Shown in pieces: positions 45,422 to 54,217 of a stretch of DNA of 64,000 bases. Source of the DNA: an uncultured Rikenella sp. (GTDB lineage Bacteria > Bacteroidota > Bacteroidia > Bacteroidales > Rikenellaceae). The notes below the pieces were generated by a model. It made no database searches. It saw only the letters and a list, made by a program, of their open reading frames with translations, and was not told the DNA's origin. Both the position numbers and the translations under genes were made by a program. The DNA is taken from NCBI GenBank assembly GCA_947627885.1, contig CANQXP010000003.1:20328-84327 (forward strand), read 5' to 3'. The first letter of the stretch is position 1. Each line of letters starts with the position of its first letter.

Positions 45422-47423
45422 CATCGATAAACTCGTTAATCCGTTTTGCTGCTTCCGGTAATTCACTTCCCTCCATCTTTTTCCCGGTAGGATCGTAGCC
45501 GATATTTTCAATTTCCAACATCAAAACCTCATAATCCGAAGAGTACGTGAAAATGTGTTCTTTGTATAGCTCTAAGATGCGTTCAGCTCGTTGTTCTTTA
45601 TCTAAACCCTTTTCGCCTTTAACCAACATCTTAACGTCGCTAAGCGTTTGCTCGAACTGCGCTGTCAATGCTGCCGGGTGCTTTCTCAAAAAAAGTATAG
45701 AAGACTTTACGCTCGCTTTAACGTGCGAAAAAGTATGCAAGGGTAAGGATACGACCGCCATAATACGGAATTTCTCAATCATCCAATCTCGTACATACTG
45801 GTTTGTTGAGTTTGTCAATATGCCATCCGGAACAACGATCGCCAAATAACCGTTCTCGCAAAGGTATTTGTGGCAACGCTCCAGGAATAGAATTTCCGTA
45901 CTTTGAGACGACCGCCATTTATTTTTGCAACTGTCGTCTGCAATACGATCTTTGGGCTCCGTGAAACCGAGATTCCTTTCGAAGAGTTCATACTCCTTGT
46001 AATAACCGACCTCATCGGCCTTGATCGTAGAACCAAACGGCGGATTGGTCATAATGAGGTTGAATGTTCCATCCTGGAAATTGAGGTTCCTGTTTTCAGT
46101 TTCTACAGAGCGGTTGTTTTTCAAACCGTCATTGGTAATGATATTCGTATGGCCATCGTCGTGAATAATCATATTCATCTTAGCCACACGAGAAATCTGT
46201 TCGTTTATCTCGATACCGTACAGTTTTTTCTCTGCAAAGTCATGCCAGTATGTATGCCATGAACTGCCGCGATTTTCCCCATATATTTCATTCGCTTCAT
46301 CCCGGACTGTTTTCAACGCGTGAAGCAAAAAGCCCCCGCTACCGCACGAGGTGTCCAATACTTTCCAATCCTTGTCTACGCCTATCGATTTAACCACAAA
46401 ATCGACAATAACGTCCGGTGTAAAGAACTGGCCGAAATCGCCACGGAAGAACTCGCCCATAAAACTCTGGAATGCCAATCCTTTGGCGTCGAGGTCTGTT
46501 TTAGAGAGGTTGATGTCCTGTAGATACTGAACGACTGTAAATATCTTATTCTTATCCAGTTTGATGTCGTCTTTAAATACCTCCGGGTCTTTCTTGCGAC
46601 CGTGCTCGTACAAATCCCGAATACGCTTCTCAAGCTCCGTTTTCGCTTTTGTATTCAGCTTGTCTTCTTTGTCTTCCGGATAATAAATGATCTGGAACGC
46701 GAAGGGTTCGCCCTTGCTTTTAGGGGCATTATCCACCCATCGTTCATCCCAAATCTTGCAGAAAATCAATTTGTCCAACTCATCAAAAGCAGTCGTTGGG
46801 GCCAATGCGCCGCCGCCCCACAGGGCATCGTGTGCCAATTTGAATTTCAAAATCAACTCACTCTGCAACCCCTTTGCCGGTTCAATACTACCTTTCACAT
46901 ATTTAAACCGCTTTACTTCTCCGTCACGCTTGGGAATGTCGCTAATGCTGATTCGCTCAACAGGCGCAACTTTGGCAATTTCGAAATACTCATCTTTGAT
47001 ACCCGATGTTACCCACACATAAGCGGCAGCCTTTGCATGGGCATAACTATATGCCTGGTCAACAGCTATCTGAAACTGCCGTTCGTTGATGTTTTCCTCT
47101 TTACATTCGACAACGATAAGTATCTTATTATTTTTATCGTTGTAAACCAATATATCGGCTTCTCTGGTTTCCGAGCCCATTTGCACAGATTCATTAACCG
47201 AAATATTCTGCGGCAAATAATTGTACTCATAAATCAATTTCAAAAAAGCCTCGGCCTGGACAGGTTCTTCGGGGTTCAATAACCGCCGGGGTTTATTGGC
47301 GTTCTTGCAATTGTATTTGATGGAGGACATATCATCATTGATGACAATATGTTTATCCTTTATTCCCCTTTGGAAAAGTTCTGTTGATAAGAGTTCCTTA
47401 ACCTCTTCCGGAGTTTTTGCCAT
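45411..47423 (-). CDS. Nuclease-methyltransferase fusion (HSDR_N-like PD-(D/E)xK domain plus HsdM-type N6-adenine methylase)
   Basis: 670 codons. The N-terminal ~150 residues look like HSDR_N: READILVYNDKNNK then ILIVVECKEEN, with D90 and E106-x-K108 as the probable cutting centre, and QIAVDQAYSYA following. A linker leads into an HsdM-type methylase (GEFFRGDFGQFFTPDVIVDF, SAM motif DTSCGSGGFLLHAL, catalytic NPPFGS, EILFLERCHKYLCENGYL). No helicase domain (HsdR motor) is present in this gene or nearby. With the overlapping hsdS it makes a compact system between type I and type IIG/IIB. Confidence 0.85.
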   Translation of the reverse strand: MAKTPEEVKELLSTELFQRGIKDKHIVINDDMSSIKYNCKNANKPRRLLNPEEPVQAEAFLKLIYEYNYLPQNISVNESVQMGSETREADILVYNDKNNKILIVVECKEENINERQFQIAVDQAYSYAHAKAAAYVWVTSGIKDEYFEIAKVAPVERISISDIPKRDGEVKRFKYVKGSIEPAKGLQSELILKFKLAHDALWGGGALAPTTAFDELDKLIFCKIWDERWVDNAPKSKGEPFAFQIIYYPEDKEDKLNTKAKTELEKRIRDLYEHGRKKDPEVFKDDIKLDKNKIFTVVQYLQDINLSKTDLDAKGLAFQSFMGEFFRGDFGQFFTPDVIVDFVVKSIGVDKDWKVLDTSCGSGGFLLHALKTVRDEANEIYGENRGSSWHTYWHDFAEKKLYGIEINEQISRVAKMNMIIHDDGHTNIITNDGLKNNRSVETENRNLNFQDGTFNLIMTNPPFGSTIKADEVGYYKEYELFERNLGFTEPKDRIADDSCKNKWRSSQSTEILFLERCHKYLCENGYLAIVVPDGILTNSTNQYVRDWMIEKFRIMAVVSLPLHTFSHVKASVKSSILFLRKHPAALTAQFEQTLSDVKMLVKGEKGLDKEQRAERILELYKEHIFTYSSDYEVLMLEIENIGYDPTGKKMEGSELPEAAKRINEFIDGSK

Positions 47424-48139
47424 ATCTATTTTCCGTCTTTACTATTAATTGATTTCTTGGGGCAACTTGCAGTATCTTAACTATCACGAATAGTAATTCA
47501 AGGTTAGGTTGTCTACGATTACAAACATAGGCATTAGTTTGACAAAGCACTTGCCTATGTTTTTACTAACTAAGCTTGTTTAAGATATTTATAATCTGCA
47601 ACTTCCTTTATTCTCTTGATGGTTGTGCGTATCTCATGTGGATTATTCCTTATTGTAAAGATAAGGAATATTATGCTATGCAAAATATAATCGAGTTGAA
47701 GCTTTTGTCTTTTCATACTAATTTTCTGTTTGCATAGCGCGTATGGCATAATCCTAAAAAACTATTAATTTTCACATGCTCTTCTGGGTTGGTGATGATA
47801 TCGTGATATTTGTAAATGGTGTGGGGTTAGTTTCCGCTTATCCGTAATCAGAGGCGGATGCTCATGCGGGCGCAGATTTTTTGCGAGTTTATAATTCACC
47901 TGACAGCTTACGTACTTGACCATGGCATACAGATGCATTCCACTAATGCGGGAAAGACATAGTTAAATAGTGCGTCGCCTCGTAACACTGGTAATCCCAT
48001 TTATCTGGTCGATCAATAGGACTCTGACGATCCGGTCGAATTTGATCTATTCATAGAAGATCATACAGCCCCAATGCATGTATACAGAATTTATAAACAA
48101 GCCGTCCGATCAAGTCATAAAAATCTTCCATCATATAAT
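47424..48139. other. AT-rich stretch with only a tiny ORF
   Basis: A 48-codon minus-strand ORF (47570-47716; MKRQKLQLDYILHS ... RIKEVADYKYLKQA) is the only protein-like piece; its first codons recall START-domain proteins of Bacteroidales but it is too short to call. Otherwise I see no gene, repeat or structured RNA. Confidence 0.3.
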
Positions 48140-49381
48140 TCAATTACTTGTTTTACCTATTTTAGCGATTATTCCTCCGACTTCTTTCTTTTGGTCTTGA
48201 TCGAAATTTCCAAGATATTTTTCAGTAGTGGAAATTGAAGTATGCCCAAGACCCTGAAACATTGTTTTTCATAAGAATAGTGGCCCATGTATGACGAGCC
48301 ACGACAGTTGTGGCTCGGTTTTTTATATCGAGTTTTCTGATTATTTTCCTCATCGCTTCATTTATTACCCGTACAGCAAGACGGGCAGTGTCGGTTCGTG
48401 CTTCGGCATCCATGGTCTCGTCGAAAACCCCGAAAATAAATTTATCCTTCTTACGCCGGCCCGGAATTGCCCAGCGGTCAATAATATCTATAGCCTGAGG
48501 TATAAGATAAATTTCAATTTGGGTCGCTTGCCTGGAAGTATATTTCGTTTTTTCCCGGACAAAGTACAGAAACCCATTCTTTATGTTTTCCCATTTCAGA
48601 TTGAATATATCGATCATATTCATTCCATTACAGTAGAAACTGAATAGCCATATATCGCGCCCCCAAGCTTCCTCTTCGGCTGGCTTGTAGTCTATGATTT
48701 TCTTTAATTCCTCCTCTTCCAATGCCCGTTTGCTTGTCCGCGCATTAGGGATTTCATATTTATTGTGAACCCTTCTCCCGAACGGATAATGATAACTCCC
48801 CGGTAACGCGCCATATTAACGATTGCCCGCAAATGCCTAAGCTGGATACCGATAGTCGAAAATCCGTATTTTTTCCTGAGCATATGACGTTCATATTTGT
48901 TTAGGAATTCGACTGTAATATTGTGGAATCTAAGCCGCTTCCTGAAAGTCATTAACGACTCCATCGAATGCTGATAGATTAAAGCCGAACCAATGCGGTC
49001 CTCTTTCTTTAATACCGCTATCTTTTCCTTGTAAGTGGCATACACATCTGTTTCGTCGTATTTGGGTGCTTCACGACCGAACATCTTTTGTTCGAACTCT
49101 TCGAAAGTAAAGTAATCGCCCAACAGCCGAATTATCTCACTCGCTTTTGCCTGTATCGCAACAAGTGCTCCTTTTTTATTATCACCTGTATTAAACATCG
49201 AATGGGACTTAAGTTTGTCTCATTCTTTGCGTGTAACATAAATATTGAGAGGATAACTTTTCTTCTCCTGTCTGTAGACGTTTATAAATAGACGCAGGTT
49301 GTACTGTCCCGACTTCAACTTGCGCCGGAAGTCCGGCCTTATGATTACACTTATTTCAAGATCAAATTTATGTTCGTACAT
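48140..49381 (-). pseudogene. Tyrosine recombinase (integrase) of a mobile element, multiply broken
   Basis: Reading order: MYEHKFDLEISVIIRPDFRR, then KSGQYNLRLFINVYRQEKK, TGA near 49219 in place of a probable Trp, SHSMFNTGDNKKGALVAIQ and the SAM-like domain (MESLMTFRKRLRFHNITV). A frameshift near 48790 leads to YPFGRRVHNKYEIPNAR and the catalytic domain (WLFSFYCNGMNMIDIFNL, ATTVVARHTWATILM). A small deletion with frameshift near 48260 is followed by the end (FQGLGHTSISTTEKYLGNF). The H-x-x-R and tyrosine motifs are thus in separate frames. It is the likely former integrase of the island. Confidence 0.8.
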
Positions 49382-49517
49382 ATAGATGTTTCGTAGGTTA
49401 TTTTTAAAATTATGCGTCCATGACTCTCTGTAAAAGGTAGAAGGGCGTTATTCCTTTTTTTTGTATATTGCACATATAAATGTAAATTAAGGGGGTAAGA
49501 CTTAGCTTTATAGTTAT

Positions 49518-49550
49518 GGACCAACGACCCACTGATTATGAGTCAGGTGC
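49518..49550 (-). other. tRNA-Met-like fragment, candidate attachment-site remnant
   Basis: The minus strand reads GCACCTGACTCATAATCAG followed by TGGGTCGTTGGTCC: an anticodon arm CTGA-CTCATAA-TCAG (CAU) with D- and T-arm-like flanks, but no acceptor stems. It lies 137 bases behind the integrase pseudogene start, where an att core would be expected. Confidence 0.4.
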
Positions 49551-49723
49551 ACTTAATTAGTCTTATTTCTTATTGATTATATGATTTTGATCATCAGGCA
49601 TATATATTCTTGTTGTGTTTATTGCCCGAACTTACTAATATAAGATTTCTTATAACAACAAGGCACATAGTCAAGGCACATGATACTTTTTTTACTGATT
49701 CCCCGAAAACCCCGTCCAATTGT

Positions 49724-50019
49724 CTAGTCTGTTTTTTCAGCAGTCGGTAAATTAGTCTTGCCGAGCCGTGTATTGCTGAGTTTTTCGGCGAGTTTATCCA
49801 TCTCGTCGCTGACCGTTTTGTCGACGATTCGTGCATAGATCTGGGTCATACTAATCTTGGTATGGCCCAGCATCTTGCTGATGGATTCGATGGAGACCCC
49901 GTTGGCGTAAGTAACGGTCGTTGCGAACGTGTGCCGGGCAAGGTGTGAAGTGACGTTTTTCTCGATGCCGCATTTTGCCGCAATCTCCTTGAGGTAGAGG
50001 TTATACTTGGTCCCGTTGC
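49724..50019 (-). pseudogene. C-terminal fragment of a second tyrosine recombinase
   Basis: Minus strand: KYNLYLKEIAAKCGI, VTSHLARHTFATTVTYANG, ISKMLGHTKISMTQIYARI and DEMDKLAEKLSNTR to a stop. It contains the HxxR box, the GH and the nucleophilic Tyr of the catalytic domain, but nothing upstream of about codon 300. It ends abruptly against the next gene, so the junction at ~50019 is a breakpoint. GC content is higher than in the first integrase. Confidence 0.8.
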
Positions 50020-50771
50020 TCTATTTCGCCTTTATATCCGTAACACTACATGCACAGGAGCCAATATTTGATACGCTGACTGTAAAACACGGATATAAGT
50101 TTCAGAATAACCACTCCTTATACTTGGCATATCAATTCATATATCCGTCAGGTAATACGGCTCCGATTAGAAGAATCAGAGAACAGATAACCAACGATTT
50201 TTTCTCTTATACGGATGCCGTCACAAAAGTCCTCGATAACCATTCTTCCCCGTCCGACAGGCAGGATGATTCGCACCGTGCTTTGAATCTTATTGCACGA
50301 CAATACGAAGATGCGATTATCGAAGAAATTGCGACACAGTTGAAAGTGGAGGATAACGGTTTCACGGGGAAAAACTACGATGAAAAATATTCAGCGGTCA
50401 GCACCGTCAATAACAAAGTATTCGTTTACATGATGCAGGGTTATTGGTATCGTGGCGGATTACACGGGTTGGAAACGACCACCACGACCAACTATGACTT
50501 ACAAACGGGCGACAAAATAACGATAGACGATTTATTCCCCGAAGAATCCCAATCGGTCATGCTCGAATTGGTAAAGCAGGAAATAGACGAATCCTTATGG
50601 CCTAAGGTCATGCTAACCGATAACTTTATGATACTGCCTAAAGGAATACGATTCCGATTCAATCCGTATGAAATAGCCTCGTATGGCGATGGCAGAATAG
50701 ACGCCACCGTCAAATACACAGATTTCCGTCATTTACTGAAACCAACAGCCATACGGTATTTCAAGCAATAG
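50007..50771 (+). CDS. DUF3298-like exported protein, N-terminally truncated
   Basis: The body has RsiV/DUF3298-like features: KVFVYMMQGYWYRGGLHG, TTTNYDLQTGDKITIDDLF, RFNPYEIASYGDGRIDATV. What is left of the signal peptide (LLYFAFISVTLHAQEP) lacks the usual basic Met start; the listed start is TTG inside the integrase fragment. The real N-terminus was cut off at the ~50019 junction, so expression is doubtful although the rest is open. Confidence 0.65.
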   Translation: MVPLLYFAFISVTLHAQEPIFDTLTVKHGYKFQNNHSLYLAYQFIYPSGNTAPIRRIREQITNDFFSYTDAVTKVLDNHSSPSDRQDDSHRALNLIARQYEDAIIEEIATQLKVEDNGFTGKNYDEKYSAVSTVNNKVFVYMMQGYWYRGGLHGLETTTTTNYDLQTGDKITIDDLFPEESQSVMLELVKQEIDESLWPKVMLTDNFMILPKGIRFRFNPYEIASYGDGRIDATVKYTDFRHLLKPTAIRYFKQ

Positions 50772-51045
50772 CCTTTAGAACAGCCTTAACTACCTCGCTC
50801 TGGAGAACAGGGCGGGGTTTCTTTTTTTGGGCACAATTTGGCCTAAGACTAATTAACAATCAGTAAGATAACTAATTTATTAACCCGTAGATAGTATGTA
50901 ACCAGTGTTGCACACAGTGTGTAACATTTCCCCAAAAACACCCCATTTTTCCCTGAAATCCGCCCGATTTACTCCTGCCAGCCGATAAACGAAACTCCCC
51001 GCACTGTATGATGCAGGAAGTTGTAACCGATTGATTATAAAAGAA

Positions 51046-51069
51046 AAACCGCCTGTTTCCAGACGGTTT
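51046..51069 (-). terminator. Terminator of the tRNA-Gly gene
   Basis: AAACCGCCTG-TTTC-CAGACGGTTT, one mismatch, directly downstream of the tRNA on the minus strand and followed there by TTTTTC. Confidence 0.65.
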
Positions 51070-51075
51070 GCAGTG

Positions 51076-51148
51076 AGCGGAAAACGAGACTCGAACTCGC
51101 GACCCCAACCTTGGCAAGGTTGTGCTCTACCAACTGAGCTATTTCCGC
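51076..51148 (-). tRNA. tRNA-Gly (anticodon GCC)
   Basis: The minus strand gives GCGGAAA ... TTTCCGC plus discriminator, D-arm GCTCAGTTGGTAGAGC, anticodon loop CTTGCCAAG, and T-loop GTTCGAGTC. 73 nt, no encoded CCA. Confidence 0.96.
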
Positions 51149-51293
51149 AGGTTTACGGCTACAAAAATAGAACGAAAATCCGAATCTGCAAAATGTTTTT
51201 GCGATACAACTGAGCTTGATGCGGTTAAAATATTCAGGCTGAATTAGCTAAAGTGGCCGCATTTTTGTTAGATTCGCAATAAAAACGAACAGG

Positions 51294-51722
51294 ATGGAAC
51301 AAGTTAAACTGGATTGGAAAGGCGGGATGCAATTCGATGCACAGGTTGGGGACCATGTCATTACTCTCGATGCTTCGGAAGAGCTCGGCGGCATGAACCT
51401 CGGTGCACGGCCGAAACCCCTGTTGCTGGTGGCGCTGGCCGGATGCACCGGGATGGATATCGCTTCGCTGGCCCGCAAAATGCGGGTGGAATTCGATAAG
51501 ATCGAGATCGAAGCGGATGCCGAAAAAAACGATGAAATACCGACTGTTTACACTTCCATGACGCTCATATACCGGTTCGAAGGAAAAGGGATAGATCCTG
51601 CCAAACCGTTGAAGATGGTCAACCTGTCGCAAGAGAGGTATTGCGGTGTGGCGAATATGCTGCGAACAGTGGCTCCGATCGGTTTCGAGGTTTACCTAAA
51701 CGGAGAGCGCATCGACCGGTAG
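51294..51722 (+). CDS. OsmC-family peroxiredoxin-like protein
   Basis: A 142-aa protein of the OsmC/Ohr fold, which reduces organic hydroperoxides with two cysteines: one in ALAGCTGMDIASLARKM and one in LSQERYCGVANMLR, in the usual positions. RPKPLLLVALAGC is the family's central helix. It has no signal peptide and is single. It would protect the anaerobe from oxidative damage along with the catalase. Confidence 0.93.
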   Translation: MEQVKLDWKGGMQFDAQVGDHVITLDASEELGGMNLGARPKPLLLVALAGCTGMDIASLARKMRVEFDKIEIEADAEKNDEIPTVYTSMTLIYRFEGKGIDPAKPLKMVNLSQERYCGVANMLRTVAPIGFEVYLNGERIDR

Positions 51723-51766
51723 GTCGTTATCGGTTTGATTATTAACCGGAACCGGTCAGGAGCGAA

Positions 51767-52417
51767 TTATTTGACCTTGATAAAAGCGGAGGTCTCGGAC
51801 AGTACCAGTTCGGGACCATCCCAATTTACAGTCGCCAACGCATCCGCGCTGTTCGGTACCATAAATACGACGACCGATTCGCTCAACCGGCCCCAATGTC
51901 CTTCCGTGATGCCGTAAGAGTTGGCAGGAACATCGTGCGTGGTCATTTTATAGGTGTAATCGTCGTGCAGCTCCAACGTGATTTGCTGCGACGTGGTGTC
52001 GGCCAGTTTGTCGATATAGCGCCCCGCGAGGCGTTGTTTCGGATTGCAGTGGCGCAAGGTATCGAATTGCCCGAACCGAGTGATGACCAGCTCCAGCGGA
52101 TACCCCTCGGCATGGCCGGCCTTAGGCTGGAGATAGCCCTCCATAACGGCGTAACAGGGAAGCATCTCCGGTCCCGGCAATGCCGTATAACGCCTTTCAG
52201 CGTTCAGGTTGTCGCCCGTCTGGGCGATAGGGAGCGTGACGCCCGTGGCACAGTCGGTGAGCACCGCCGCATCGGCGTAATAGACGTAATCGCCGCTGAA
52301 GAAGAAATCCTTGGAGGCCAGCATCGGATCGGTGATCTTGTTGCTGTTGCTGTTGTTCGTGACGCCGCCGCAGGCGGTCAGTAACGGCAATAATAGGAAG
52401 TTGATAAGCTTTTTCAT
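51767..52417 (-). CDS. NlpE-like lipoprotein
   Basis: The start MKKLINFLLLPLLTAC gives a lipobox LTAC; the longer ORF start only adds hydrophobic residues. The mature protein has NlpE-type features: FSGDYVYYADAAVLTDCATG with GVTLPIAQTG in the N-terminal domain, and a second beta-rich half (ELHDDYTYKMTTHD, GHWGRLSESVVVFM). In E. coli NlpE senses envelope and copper stress; in Bacteroidales the role is unproven. It is single and convergent with the OsmC gene. Confidence 0.8.
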   Translation of the reverse strand: MKKLINFLLLPLLTACGGVTNNSNSNKITDPMLASKDFFFSGDYVYYADAAVLTDCATGVTLPIAQTGDNLNAERRYTALPGPEMLPCYAVMEGYLQPKAGHAEGYPLELVITRFGQFDTLRHCNPKQRLAGRYIDKLADTTSQQITLELHDDYTYKMTTHDVPANSYGITEGHWGRLSESVVVFMVPNSADALATVNWDGPELVLSETSAFIKVK

Positions 52418-52521
52418 AAGTGGGGCGGAACAAAGTAAACTATACAAAATTAATAAAACCCGCCATATTTTCGCAGGTATGACGAAAATATGGCGGGTTT
52501 TTCGAAAAGGTTTCTGTCAGA

Positions 52522-53946
52522 TTATCTGACGTGGTTGAAACAGCTTTGTGTCTGCGGCTGTTTCTTATTCCATTTTTCGGCGCTGTTGGTCGGGTTTTCG
52601 AGCGCGTCGAGTTCAGCGACACAAGCTTTGAGGTCTTTCATCAGCAGGTCTGCGAGGTCGATGCCTACGCCCTGGCGGGCAACGATACGCATGATAACCA
52701 CCTCCTCCATGTTAGCCGGCATGGTGTAGGCCGGAACCTGCCACCCTTGGATATGCAGGCGGTCGGAAAGATCGTAAAGCGTCCATTTGCGGTTCGGGTC
52801 CTCTTTCAGCTTCCAGATGAACAGCGGATTAGGCATTTCGTCGGTGAAGAATTCGAAGATGCCCATTTTTTTCAGCTCTTCGCGCAGGTAGAGGCAGACG
52901 TTGAGTGAGCTGGCCTGCACGTCGTGGTAGCCGTTCCACCCCAGGCGGATCAACTGGTAGTATTGCGCGAGCACCTGGTTCCCCGGGCGCGAGAAGTTGA
53001 TCGAGATGCTGGGCACTTCGGCGCCGAGGTAGTTGACGGCGAAGTTCATCTCCTGGGGCAGGTAGGATTTGTCTTTCCACACGACCCAGCCCACGCCCGG
53101 ATATACGAGTCCGAATTTGTGGCCCGAAGTGCTGATCGAGAGTACCCATTTGAGGCGGAAGTCCCATTGCACGTCCGGATAGATGAAGGGCAGGATGAAA
53201 CCGCCGGTCGCGGCGTCCACGTGGATGCAGATTTCCCAACCCGTCTTGGCGTTCAGCTTGTCGAGGGCGTCGTTGATGGCTTTCACGTCGTCGTTCAAGC
53301 CGGTGATGGTCACACCCTGGATCGGCACCACGCAGATGGTGTTCTCGTCGCACATCTGGACAACCTGTTCCGGATCGAGGGTAATGTGGTTCATGTCCAC
53401 CGGTACCTGGCGCATCTCAACGTCCCAGTAGATGGCGAATTTTTCCCATACCACCTGGAAGCAGGATGAGATGATGAAGTTGGGCTTGTCGGTCGGTTTG
53501 CCGGCTGCTTTGCGGCGTTTTTTCCAACGGAAGAGGGCGGCAATACCGCCGAGCATACAAGCTTCGGAAGAACCTACGGTACTGGTCCCCATGCAGTATT
53601 GTCCGTCGACGGCTTCGGGCGAGTTCCACAGTTTGGCGATGATGTTGACGCAGCGGCGTTCGATCTCGGCGGTCTGCGGATATTCCGTCTTGTCGATCAT
53701 GTTCTTGTCCATGGTTTCGGCCATGATGCGGCGTGCGCTGTCGTCCATCCAGGTGGTGACGAACGTGGCGAGGTTCAGCCGCGCGTTACCGTCGAGCATG
53801 GCTTCGTCGTGTACGATCTGGTAGGCGATGTCTTCCGCGGTGCCTTCCTTGGTCAGTTCGGTCTTGGGGGCAACGCGCTGTTCTTCGTTCGAGCCGAAGA
53901 TCGGAGTATCGACAATGTCCTTTTTAAGCATAGGGAATTTTTTCAT
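52522..53946 (-). CDS. gadB: Glutamate decarboxylase, PLP-dependent
   Basis: Converts glutamate to GABA and CO2, consuming a proton; central to acid resistance and GABA output in gut Bacteroidales. The start is MKKFPMLKKDIV, 474 aa; the 519-aa ORF adds non-coding sequence. The PLP lysine lies in ISTSGHKFGLVYPGVGW, other blocks are GTSTVGSSEACMLGG and HVDAATGGFILPF, and the C-terminal tail (QSCFNHVR) carries the late His of pH-sensitive GadB. No gadC antiporter is next to it, so glutamate exchange must be encoded elsewhere. Confidence 0.96.
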   Translation of the reverse strand: MKKFPMLKKDIVDTPIFGSNEEQRVAPKTELTKEGTAEDIAYQIVHDEAMLDGNARLNLATFVTTWMDDSARRIMAETMDKNMIDKTEYPQTAEIERRCVNIIAKLWNSPEAVDGQYCMGTSTVGSSEACMLGGIAALFRWKKRRKAAGKPTDKPNFIISSCFQVVWEKFAIYWDVEMRQVPVDMNHITLDPEQVVQMCDENTICVVPIQGVTITGLNDDVKAINDALDKLNAKTGWEICIHVDAATGGFILPFIYPDVQWDFRLKWVLSISTSGHKFGLVYPGVGWVVWKDKSYLPQEMNFAVNYLGAEVPSISINFSRPGNQVLAQYYQLIRLGWNGYHDVQASSLNVCLYLREELKKMGIFEFFTDEMPNPLFIWKLKEDPNRKWTLYDLSDRLHIQGWQVPAYTMPANMEEVVIMRIVARQGVGIDLADLLMKDLKACVAELDALENPTNSAEKWNKKQPQTQSCFNHVR

Positions 53947-54142
53947 AGCTTTTGGTTTTAGTGTTTTCGAATTGTTTTTTGTCTCGATAAGTTGTACGCA
54001 GCCATGCTTGCGGACGTCCCAAAATATCTCAAATACTATGCCATTCCCGGAGTGCCCGACGGTTATTCCGGGATTAGACACGCTGCCGGCAGGCCTTTCC
54101 GGATTCCGGAGAAAACCGACGCCCGGTTCGGGAAATGAAAAA

Positions 54143-54171
54143 GGGCGTCCCCCCGTGAAGGGGGAACGCCC
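54143..54171. terminator. Terminator downstream of guaB
   Basis: GGGCGTCCCCCC-gtgaa-GGGGGAACGCCC, one mismatch, T-rich on the minus strand. Confidence 0.65.
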
Positions 54172-54217
54172 GATAAAATGATAGGGAGAAAAGGATAGAG
54201 TAGTAGTGCCTTTTGTG

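Noticed and set aside
50905-50925. Imperfect palindrome TGTTGCACACAGTGTGTAACA
   Set aside because: Single short near-palindrome with no linked gene or second copy; not enough to call an operator or att site.
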